This document shows, in pieces, positions 1 to 4,499 of a stretch of DNA of 6,473 nucleotides. Origin of the DNA: Prochlorothrix sp035286285 (GTDB lineage Bacteria; Cyanobacteriota; Cyanobacteriia; Prochlorotrichales; Prochlorotrichaceae); contig JAYKJG010000381.1 of NCBI GenBank assembly GCA_035286285.1, positions 1-6,473 of the forward strand. Direction: 5' to 3'. The stretch's first letter is position 1, and the number at the start of each line of letters is the position of its first letter. The notes beneath the pieces are model-generated. The model was given only the letters and a program-made list of their open reading frames with translations. It was not told the DNA's origin and ran no database searches. The position numbers and the translations under genes were made by a program.

Positions 1-109
1 CTTCCCGGACACGATCGAGGTTGGCATCTAAAATACGATACAAGGCAGGTTGGTAGAGTCGGTTTGGGCCTAGGCTAGGACCGACGGTTTGACCCTGGCG
101 ATCGTCCAT
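1..109 (-). CDS. thiE: Thiamine-phosphate synthase (ThiE), N-terminal fragment, truncated by window edge
   Basis: Read on the minus strand, this is the first 36 codons of a gene that continues past the left edge. The visible peptide contains ALYRILDANLDRVRE at about residues 22-36. That matches the conserved start of the N-terminal extension carried by cyanobacterial ThiE proteins (from memory of the family, where it reads roughly YRILDANLDRAREGLR). ThiE couples hydroxymethylpyrimidine diphosphate to thiazole phosphate, giving thiamine monophosphate in the cytoplasm. The catalytic TIM-barrel domain lies outside the window, so identity rests on the extension alone. The ATG at 109 is preferred because the purine run AGGGGG ends about 9 nt upstream of it. 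An in-frame ATG at 118 is possible, but there the run abuts the start codon. The gene diverges from the DUF928 gene across a 600-bp gap. Confidence 0.75.
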   Translation of the reverse strand, partial: MDDRQGQTVGPSLGPNRLYQPALYRILDANLDRVRE

Positions 110-154
110 GTGTTTCATCCCCCTCAGCTTGAGATAACCAAATGATCTGGAGAT

Positions 155-163
155 GGTATATCA
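155..163 (-). promoter_or_regulatory. Possible extended -10 element for thiE
   Basis: On the minus strand this reads TGATATACC, a fit to an extended -10 (TG-n-TATAAT-like), about 45 nt upstream of the thiE ATG at 109. No good -35 hexamer is visible at the usual distance, so the call is weak. Confidence 0.25.
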
Positions 164-380
164 TGCCTGCCGCCTATCCGGTAGCCTGACTTCTCCCTCC
201 TACCCTGTGGAGCCGATCGAAATTTTCTGCCCGTAGGTTACCCTGTCCCCCCCCTAGCCGGGGGAACCTCTCCCCAGCGCGATCGGTCAACGTCCTTGGG
301 AAGGCCAGAGGTCAAGCTTGACACAAATATTTCCTGCACACCAGGACTCCCTGACTGGCCCCCATAGCTTTTTAATTTAA

Positions 381-424
381 GTTGGCCCTGAGTTGGTCCT
401 GAGTTGGTCCTGAGTTGGCCCTGG
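381..424. repeat. 11-bp tandem repeat, four copies
   Basis: Four head-to-tail units of GTTGG(C/T)CCTGA lie at 381-391, 392-402, 403-413 and 414-424. The two inner units are identical; the outer two carry C instead of T at position 6, and the last ends in G. It lies in the gap 300 bp upstream of the DUF928 start. The 11-bp period is close to one helical turn. Confidence 0.9.
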
Positions 425-468
425 GGAATGAGGGGCTAATGTGCCACAGTTGAGATGCTTTTTTCTCG

Positions 469-490
469 ACGGAGCCTTAACGGAGCCTGA
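469..490. repeat. 11-bp tandem duplication, two copies
   Basis: ACGGAGCCTTA (469-479) is followed directly by ACGGAGCCTGA (480-490), with one mismatch. The unit length equals that of the nearby 381-424 array, but the sequence is unrelated. Confidence 0.75.
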
Positions 491-729
491 GCAGTCTGCC
501 AGACTTTACCCCTTCCAGCATTCCAGACCATGCCTGCGCATTCTAGATTTATGATTGCTGCCATGAACGGGTGACTTAACCCCACCCCCCCTAGGTTTTT
601 CGCCAATCCCCAAAACCCCAGCCCAGCCCCTGGAGGGTCTATTCACGCCTCCCCTTGGAGCTTTGGACCGTTCCCCTCCCGTGCCTTTGTGTCTAGCCCT
701 CCACCCCTTATCTAAACCGAGTTAAGTCC

Positions 730-1683
730 ATGCAACTCAAACGAACCTTGACCCGCTTCATTGTCCCCAGTCTACTCCTAACCCTCACCTGGACGGGTGG
801 GAACTGGCTAACCGCAGAACCGGCCAGCGCCCAAGGGCTGGGGGAGCGGATCCAAAACCTATTTCAGCGGTCTCGGCCCCTCCGCAACGCCAGCGGCACC
901 AATAGCGGCGGAGCCGTCCGAGGTAGTGGATCCGCTAGCGGTAACAACTGCCAAGCCAAATCGAATCTCCCCCCCCTGCGGGCGCTCTCTCCCGCCACCA
1001 ACCAATTTGTTACCGCTGAAGAACAGCCTACCTTCTGGTTTTACGTGCCCTACGGTCAAGCAGATGGGGTTGAAATGGCGGAATTGATGATTTTTGAGGA
1101 GGATTGGGACTATTTCCTCCAAGAGCCGATTATGGTGCCCCTGCCGGAAAAGGCGGGTCTAGTCACCTTTACGTTGCCCAAGGCAACCCCCAAAATGCAG
1201 CCAGGGGCTGAATATAACTGGCACTTTTCCCTAGTGTGTGATCCAGATAATCTCGATCTGGTTGGCCCTTGGGTCAATGGCTGGGTTGGACGAGTTGAAA
1301 AACCCGCAGACTTAGAGGAGCGCCTCGCTGAGGGGAATGCGGCGGAAGTCTACCTGGAAGAGGGATTTTGGGGCGAGGCGCTGACGGTTCTGGCAAGCCA
1401 GCCGGACCAGTATCGCACCGAGTGGAGCCAGGTTCTGCAACTGTTTGAACTGGACAAGCTGCCGTCTCTGTCGGTGGAAACGGTCCAGTTAGGGGAAGGC
1501 GACGAGGCGTTGTCAAGTTCTGAGGCGATCGAGGCGGATGATGAGCTTGAAGATCACAAGCTTGAAGATCACAAGCTTGAAGATGACGATCGCGAGAATC
1601 CCAGTCGCGAGAATACCGGTCGCGAGAATACCGGTCGCGAGGATAATCTCAACGATCGCCCCCGCCAAGGTACCCGACGCTAG
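730..1683 (+). CDS. Exported DUF928 family protein with low-complexity charged C-terminal tail
   Basis: A 317-residue protein of unknown function. Residues 1-34 look like a Sec signal peptide: KR near the start, a hydrophobic stretch from about 10 to 22, and an ASA-Q cleavage site after A34. It is therefore probably periplasmic or lumenal. A Gly/Ser/Asn-rich linker follows (about 53-73). Residues about 79-240 resemble DUF928, a mostly cyanobacterial family: LRALSPAT, a PTFWFYVPY strand at 100-108, a YNWHFSLVCDP segment at 162-172, GWVGRVE at 184-190, then a helical part with EEGFWGEAL (210-218). Cys74 and Cys170 could pair in an oxidising compartment (inference). From about 260 the protein becomes very acidic and then Arg-rich. 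Residues 273-287 are LEDHK-type pentapeptides, and 288-307 are RENTG-type pentapeptides; both are encoded by tandem DNA repeats. The ATG at 730 is the only start that keeps the full signal peptide. Confidence 0.85.
   Translation: MQLKRTLTRFIVPSLLLTLTWTGGNWLTAEPASAQGLGERIQNLFQRSRPLRNASGTNSGGAVRGSGSASGNNCQAKSNLPPLRALSPATNQFVTAEEQPTFWFYVPYGQADGVEMAELMIFEEDWDYFLQEPIMVPLPEKAGLVTFTLPKATPKMQPGAEYNWHFSLVCDPDNLDLVGPWVNGWVGRVEKPADLEERLAEGNAAEVYLEEGFWGEALTVLASQPDQYRTEWSQVLQLFELDKLPSLSVETVQLGEGDEALSSSEAIEADDELEDHKLEDHKLEDDDRENPSRENTGRENTGREDNLNDRPRQGTRR
1546..1590 (+). repeat. 15-bp in-frame tandem repeat encoding LEDHK units
   Basis: Two identical units CTTGAAGATCACAAG (1546-1560, 1561-1575) are followed by a diverged third (1576-1590). 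They encode LEDHK, LEDHK and LEDDD near the end of the DUF928 protein. Fifteen bases keep the frame, so copy-number change alters tail length only. Confidence 0.92.
1591..1650 (+). repeat. 15-bp in-frame tandem repeat encoding RENTG units
   Basis: Four units begin with CGCGAG (1591-1605, 1606-1620, 1621-1635, 1636-1650). The middle two are identical (CGCGAGAATACCGGT) and the fourth is diverged. They encode RENPS, RENTG, RENTG and REDNL, and abut the LEDHK array with no spacer. Confidence 0.92.
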
Positions 1684-1710
1684 GTACCCGACGCTAGGTA
1701 CCCGACGCTA
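1669..1710 (+). repeat. 14-bp perfect triplicate spanning the DUF928 stop codon
   Basis: GGTACCCGACGCTA occurs three times without a mismatch (1669-1682, 1683-1696, 1697-1710). The TAG stop of the DUF928 gene (1681-1683) is formed at the junction of units one and two. Unlike the two preceding arrays, the unit is not a multiple of three. Confidence 0.95.
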
Positions 1711-1794
1711 ACTCTGCCCCAAGCAACCCTCACCCCAAACCCAGCGGCGGCTTCTCCCTGGGCTGGACGCTCCCCGTTGTGCCCCATCTCGATC

Positions 1795-1855
1795 GCTAGG
1801 GGCTGTCATCCTTTAGTCCTAGAATGCCCGGAGTGTCAGGATTACAGCCCCTAGC
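1795..1855. repeat. Long imperfect palindrome, possible terminator of the DUF928 transcript
   Basis: GCTAGGGGCTGT (1795-1806) is the exact reverse complement of ACAGCCCCTAGC (1844-1855). After one mismatch, the stem continues for five more pairs (1808-1812 with 1838-1842), leaving a loop of about 25 nt. No T-tract follows, so intrinsic termination is uncertain. It lies 110 bp past the DUF928 stop. Confidence 0.7.
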
Positions 1856-1917
1856 CGATAAAACTGGGGTGGGCGTGTAACTCTGATACCCCAAGGTTTC
1901 TACGGTTAATTGATGAC

Positions 1918-2053
1918 ACCAAATCCGTTGAGCCTGAAACAGAATAAACGGGTAGGGGTCGTGCCCCTGTGCCGACCCTCTGACCGCCAACTACAGGGGC
2001 AACCACGGGGGGTTTGCCCCTACCAAAACGAATCAAGATTAGTCGGATTTGGT
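1918..2053. mobile_element. Putative 136-bp MITE-like element with 10-bp terminal inverted repeats
   Basis: The ends are perfect inverted repeats: ACCAAATCCG (1918-1927) and CGGATTTGGT (2044-2053). The element is bounded on both sides by ATGAC (1913-1917 and 2054-2058), a possible 5-bp target duplication. Inside is a second inverted pair, GGTAGGGG (1951-1958) and CCCCTACC (2017-2024), enclosing a third, TGCCCCTGT (1962-1970) and ACAGGGGCA (1993-2001). The whole unit can fold as nested hairpins. GTAGGGG/CCCCTAC palindromes are common dispersed intergenic repeats in cyanobacteria (general knowledge). It encodes no protein and would have to be moved in trans. The parent transposon family is not recognised. 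Confidence 0.6.
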
Positions 2054-2063
2054 ATGACACGCC

Positions 2064-2095
2064 CTAGGGCTGCTTCTCTCCAGGGGCAGCCCTAG
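2064..2095. repeat. Perfect 10-bp palindromic hairpin
   Basis: CTAGGGCTGC (2064-2073) pairs exactly with GCAGCCCTAG (2086-2095) around a 12-nt loop. It is followed by ACTTTTAGG, too short a T-run for a confident terminator. The arm resembles that of the 1795-1855 palindrome (CTAGGGGCTG), suggesting related repeats on both sides of the MITE-like element. Confidence 0.7.
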
Positions 2096-2384
2096 ACTTT
2101 TAGGGGAGTCAACCGTCTCAATCCAGACTCGCCACCGGGATTTGCCGTGAAATCATCCTGAATCTGGGGGGAAATAACAGGAGAGTAGACAATATCATGG
2201 GCACATCAGGCACTGAAAGCATCCCAGCCCCTGGCATCTTCAACGCACCCCACAAACAGCGGTTGTCCTTGGAAACTTCCGGAGGAATTCCCCATTTTTC
2301 TTAGGATTAGGCTAAGCTTCTAGCGAGTCCCTCGTCTTTGGACAGACAATTTGGCTGGATTCAGGGGGATGTTGGGTTGGGGGT

Positions 2385-3440
2385 TTGTCCTCACCTGGGG
2401 AAATCGCAACCTATTTTGTCCATACCGTTACTAATCCCGAAGTCCCTGTGCAATCCGTTCCTCATCTCATCCTAAGAACAGAGTACGGTGAACGATATCT
2501 CCCCCTGGTTGACGGTCACTGTTGGACGATCGGCCGGAATGATGACAATAACTTTGTCCTAACCGATCGCTGGATCTCCCGCAACCATGCCATGGTGCAG
2601 ATTATGGAAACGGGTGAATACTATTTAATTGATTTGGGCAGTCGGAACGGGTCTTTTATCAACGGTCGCCGGGTCAGTATTCCCGTCGTGCTCAGCCACC
2701 GGGATCAGCTTATGTTTGGGCAGACGGAAATGGAGTTTTTCTGTCCGGCGGGGGTGCCGTCGTTGGCGGGGGGCGGGGCAGCGGAGGAAGACTCCCAGGA
2801 AATTAGTGCAACGGTTGCCCTCCATGTTCGCCGCTTGATTTCTGTCTTGGTTTTGGATATCCGTAACTTTACCCGTCTCACCCGGCAGATGGATGAGAAG
2901 ATGCTGTCGGAGATGATTGGCAGTTGGTTTCGGCAGGCGGGCAAGATTATTAACCAGCATGGCAGTTACGTGGATAAGTACATTGGCGATGCGGTGATGG
3001 CCGTTTGGATCCATGGGACTGACTCGATTCAAGGCGATGAGATGCTGATGATCTTCCGTGCCTTGGATGCGCTGCATGAAATGACTAATAAGCTCCAAAA
3101 TAACTATATTTTGCCCTTTCCGCTCCAAGTGGGGGCGGGAATTAATACGGGCTATGCCATGGTGGGCAATACCGGCAGCGGCGATCGGCCTGACTATACG
3201 GCCTTGGGCGATACGGTTAATGCGGCTTTTCGGCTGGAAACCGCGACGAAGCAGGTGCAGCAGGATTTAGCCCTGGGGGAAAAGACCTATGAATATGCCC
3301 AACCGTTGCTGACGGGTTTGAACCCCCTCCAGCCTTACCAGGTGGACCTGAAGGGCTATGAGTCTCCGACGCTGGCCTATGCCTGTTCTTTTCGAGAATT
3401 ACACCAGTTGATTAACCATCCCAGTCTGAAGTCGTTTTAG
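2385..3440 (+). CDS. FHA domain-containing class III adenylate cyclase
   Basis: A 351-residue soluble protein, with no signal peptide or membrane segment, predicted to convert ATP to cAMP. Residues about 27-120 form a forkhead-associated (phosphothreonine-binding) domain: TIGR at 48-51, ISRNH at 64-68 and GSRNGSFING at 85-94 carry the usual Gly-Arg, Ser, His and Asn positions. After a short linker, residues about 148-335 form the cyclase domain. Asp158 (LDIRNFT) and Asp202 (YIGDAVMAVW) fit the two metal ligands, Lys198 and Thr272 the purine-selecting pair, and Asn279 and Arg283 (TVNAAFR) the transition-state residues. The Lys/Thr pair resembles that of cyanobacterial CyaC and favours ATP, though guanylate activity cannot be excluded. 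The start is uncertain: no ATG lies in frame between the upstream TAA (2313) and the FHA domain, so TTG at 2385 is taken. GTG at 2448 is an alternative that keeps the FHA domain. Phosphopeptide binding by FHA probably links cyclase activity to Ser/Thr kinase signalling (inference). Confidence 0.88.
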   Translation: MSSPGEIATYFVHTVTNPEVPVQSVPHLILRTEYGERYLPLVDGHCWTIGRNDDNNFVLTDRWISRNHAMVQIMETGEYYLIDLGSRNGSFINGRRVSIPVVLSHRDQLMFGQTEMEFFCPAGVPSLAGGGAAEEDSQEISATVALHVRRLISVLVLDIRNFTRLTRQMDEKMLSEMIGSWFRQAGKIINQHGSYVDKYIGDAVMAVWIHGTDSIQGDEMLMIFRALDALHEMTNKLQNNYILPFPLQVGAGINTGYAMVGNTGSGDRPDYTALGDTVNAAFRLETATKQVQQDLALGEKTYEYAQPLLTGLNPLQPYQVDLKGYESPTLAYACSFRELHQLINHPSLKSF

Positions 3441-3473
3441 GGCGATGTGCTGCAACGAGGGTGAACCCCTCAG

Positions 3474-3521
3474 TCCCCGGCCCCGATCCCCTGGACTTGC
3501 TGGGTCGATCGGGGTTGGGGA
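3474..3521 (+). terminator. GC-rich hairpin after the cyclase gene, possible terminator
   Basis: Bases 3474-3488 pair with 3507-3521 in a 15-bp stem: TCCCC with GGGGA and CCCCGATC with GATCGGGG, joined by two G-U wobbles in RNA. The loop is about 18 nt. It begins 34 bp after the cyclase stop. No T-tract follows, so it may only stabilise or pause the transcript. Confidence 0.45.
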
Positions 3522-3525
3522 CGAT

Positions 3526-3564
3526 GGCGATTCTGGGGGGCGATTCTGGGGGGCGATTCTGGGC
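3526..3564. repeat. 13-bp G-rich tandem triplicate
   Basis: GGCGATTCTGGGG occurs at 3526-3538 and 3539-3551, with a third copy differing in the last base at 3552-3564. G-runs recur every 13 bp and follow two further G4 runs at 3511-3514 and 3517-3520. Confidence 0.93.
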
Positions 3565-3654
3565 TGTTTTCCCCAGGATCCTCTCCCCGCTTGCATTGCC
3601 GATTTCTCCCTTGCTGTAGGGGAAATGACCGGAGATTTTGCCAGAAAGTTACCG

Positions 3655-3685
3655 TTGCCTGTCCCCCTCTACGGTACCCTATAGG
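3655..3685 (+). promoter_or_regulatory. Possible sigma70-type promoter for psbU
   Basis: TTGCCT (3655-3660) and TATAGG (3680-3685) resemble -35 and -10 hexamers with a 19-bp spacer, longer than the 17 bp usual for such promoters. A start from here would give a psbU leader of about 160 nt. The call rests only on motif similarity. Confidence 0.25.
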
Positions 3686-3719
3686 ATGAGGTAAAGTGAT
3701 GAGTTTCGCCAGTACTCGG

Positions 3720-3757
3720 TTGCTGCGAAATTTGCTGTGACAATTTGCTGCAAAGAT
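3720..3757. repeat. Three degenerate TTGCTG direct repeats upstream of psbU
   Basis: TTGCTGCGAAAT (3720-3731), TTGCTGTGACAAT (3732-3744) and TTGCTGCAAAGAT (3745-3757) lie head to tail. The last overlaps the small palindrome TTTGC-T-GCAAA (3744-3754). The arrangement could be a regulator-binding array or a relic of slippage; no specific regulator is recognised. Confidence 0.55.
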
Positions 3758-3776
3758 TTAACTGGCACCCTTTCAG

Positions 3777-3822
3777 GCAACGCTGGTACCGCCCCACCGT
3801 TGCTTCCCGAGGTCTTCAGACC
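3777..3822 (+). promoter_or_regulatory. Two consecutive stem-loops in the psbU leader
   Basis: The first stem pairs GCAACG (3777-3782) with CGTTGC (3798-3803), extended after one mismatch by TGG/CCA around a 7-nt loop. The second is GGTCT-TC-AGACC (3811-3822), with a loop too short to form unchanged in RNA. They end 32 nt before the psbU ATG, which has no obvious Shine-Dalgarno sequence. A role in mRNA stability or translation is possible but unproven. Confidence 0.3.
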
Positions 3823-3854
3823 CTCCAGTTCAAAAACTATCCACCTTTAATCTT

Positions 3855-4274
3855 ATGAAATTTCTAATTCGTCTATCTGCTACCCTCGTTTTTGGTCTCA
3901 GCCTCGTTTTTGGCCTGGGTTCTACCCCTGCGGTTCAAGCGCTCAACCTGTCCACCCTGACCCAAGCTCCCCTGGTCATGGCAGAATTCACCAACGCTGC
4001 GGATGCCAAGCTGGGTGAAATTGGTAACAAGCTGGACCTGAACAACTCGGCAGTTCGTCTGTTCCGTCGTTTCCCTGGGATGTACCCCACCCTAGCTGGC
4101 AAAGTCATCCAAAATGCCCCCTATCAGTCCGTCGATGATGTGTTCAACATCCCTGGCTTAAGCGATAGCCAAAAGGCGACCCTGGCCAAGTATAAGGATG
4201 AGTTCACGGTCACTGCCCCGATCGATGCCTTTACCAGTGGCTACGATCGTTTCAACAATGGTGTTTACCAGTAA
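3855..4274 (+). CDS. psbU: Photosystem II extrinsic protein PsbU (12 kDa), precursor
   Basis: A 139-residue precursor of the lumenal PsbU subunit, which in cyanobacteria binds the lumenal face of photosystem II beside PsbO and PsbV and stabilises the oxygen-evolving manganese-calcium cluster. Residues 1-29 are a signal peptide: KFLIR, a hydrophobic core (about 9-22), and an AVQA cleavage site after A29. Cleavage after A43 (VMA-EF) is also possible and would fit the usual mature length of about 95 residues. The mature part shows the family pattern: KLGEIGNKLDLNNSAV (52-67), FPGMYPTLAGKVIQNAPY (73-90), SVDDVFNIPGL (92-102), a helix-hairpin-helix-like fold, then FTVTAPID and the C-terminal DRFNNGVYQ. 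The signal-peptide core contains an 18-bp near-duplication (3884-3901 and 3902-3919) encoding LVFGLS/LVFGLG. The ATG lacks a clear Shine-Dalgarno. It is probably monocistronic, since a strong hairpin follows. Confidence 0.96.
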   Translation: MKFLIRLSATLVFGLSLVFGLGSTPAVQALNLSTLTQAPLVMAEFTNAADAKLGEIGNKLDLNNSAVRLFRRFPGMYPTLAGKVIQNAPYQSVDDVFNIPGLSDSQKATLAKYKDEFTVTAPIDAFTSGYDRFNNGVYQ

Positions 4275-4286
4275 TCAAGCCCCTTG

Positions 4287-4310
4287 AGCAGATCTGGGCT
4301 GATGTCTGCT
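4287..4310 (+). other. Short stem-loop downstream of psbU
   Basis: AGCAGA (4287-4292) pairs with TCTGCT (4305-4310) across a 12-nt loop, 13 bp after the psbU stop. A smaller CAAG/CTTG stem lies at 4276-4286. These may protect the psbU mRNA 3' end; the better terminator is the hairpin at 4360-4385. Confidence 0.3.
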
Positions 4311-4350
4311 GTTAGGGTGGGCGGCCAGCCTGAACACTCAAGCGACTCTT

Positions 4351-4393
4351 AAAAAAACGGTAGGGTGGGCCTGTGCTCACCCTACTTTCTTTT
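4351..4393 (+). terminator. Intrinsic terminator-like hairpin between psbU and nadB
   Basis: GTAGGGTGGGC (4360-4370) pairs with GCTCACCCTAC (4375-4385) as an 11-bp stem with one G-U pair and a 4-nt loop. It is preceded by seven A and followed by TTTCTTTT, and the T-rich run continues to about 4406. This is the best terminator in the window and could work in both directions. The arm sequence TAGGGTGGGC also occurs once, unpaired, at 4313-4322, suggesting a dispersed palindrome family. Confidence 0.75.
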
Positions 4394-4451
4394 ACCTTTT
4401 TCTTTTCCGTGGGAGATTTCTCGCCGGGATAGTTCTCGCCCCTTTAGCGAT

Positions 4452-4499
4452 TTTGACGTGAGCTTTGACGTGAGCTTTGACGGAAACTTTGATGTGATC
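4452..4499 (+). repeat. 12-bp tandem repeat covering the nadB translation start
   Basis: TTTGACGTGAGC occurs twice exactly (4452-4463, 4464-4475), then in diverged form (TTTGACGGAAAC 4476-4487; TTTGATGTG at 4488-4496). In the nadB frame it reads FDVS, FDVS, FDGN, FDV. Two of the candidate GTG start codons (4458, 4470) are equivalent positions in successive units. Confidence 0.9.

Larger units (their letters stand above)
119..729. other. Gene-free divergent region between thiE and the DUF928 gene
   Basis: No reading frame of convincing length or composition is present on either strand. The region must hold the promoters for leftward thiE and probably for rightward DUF928, but no clear -35/-10 pair is visible for the latter. 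Its main structure is two short tandem arrays with 11-bp units (381-424 and 469-490). There is also a small C5/G5 stem-loop at about 250-264 and several long C-runs near 580-595. The DUF928 start has only a weak GAG about 8 nt upstream. Confidence 0.6.
1684..2384. other. Gene-free region between DUF928 and the cyclase, rich in inverted repeats
   Basis: No convincing gene is present. From left to right it holds the end of the 14-bp array (to 1710), a long palindrome (1795-1855), a 136-bp MITE-like element (1918-2053), and a second palindrome (2064-2095). The last 290 bases hold only a 35-codon frame (2197-2304) with a distant AGGAG, and a short CTTAG/CTAAG stem (2300-2316) upstream of the cyclase start. 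No clear promoter for the cyclase gene is visible. Confidence 0.6.
3441..3854. other. Gene-free region between cyclase and psbU
   Basis: No supported gene is present. It contains a long GC-rich hairpin just after the cyclase (3474-3521), a G-rich 13-bp triplicate (3526-3564), a possible psbU promoter (3655-3685), three TTGCTG-headed direct repeats (3720-3757) and two small stem-loops just before psbU (3777-3803, 3811-3822). A frame of 79 codons at 3445-3684 reads through the G-rich array, and its composition looks non-coding. Confidence 0.6.

Noticed and set aside
381..424. CRISPR array
   Set aside because: The 11-bp units are contiguous with no spacers. None of the repeats in the window has the repeat-spacer pattern of CRISPR.
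1690..1800. Readthrough extension of the DUF928 protein past TAG 1681-1683
   Set aside because: The frame stays open for some distance, but its sequence is proline-rich intergenic-like and nothing indicates recoding.
1910..2095. Frames of 61-69 codons across the inverted-repeat region on both strands
   Set aside because: They run through palindromes of the MITE-like element, start in repeat sequence and have no protein-like features.
2625..3128. Minus-strand open frame of 167 codons opposite the cyclase
   Set aside because: It lies wholly inside the cyclase coding region, whose frame has clear FHA and cyclase motifs. The antisense product has no recognisable features.
3445..3684. 79-codon plus-strand frame after the cyclase
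   Set aside because: It crosses the hairpin and the 13-bp G-rich array, has no Shine-Dalgarno and no motif, and its sequence is explained by repeats.
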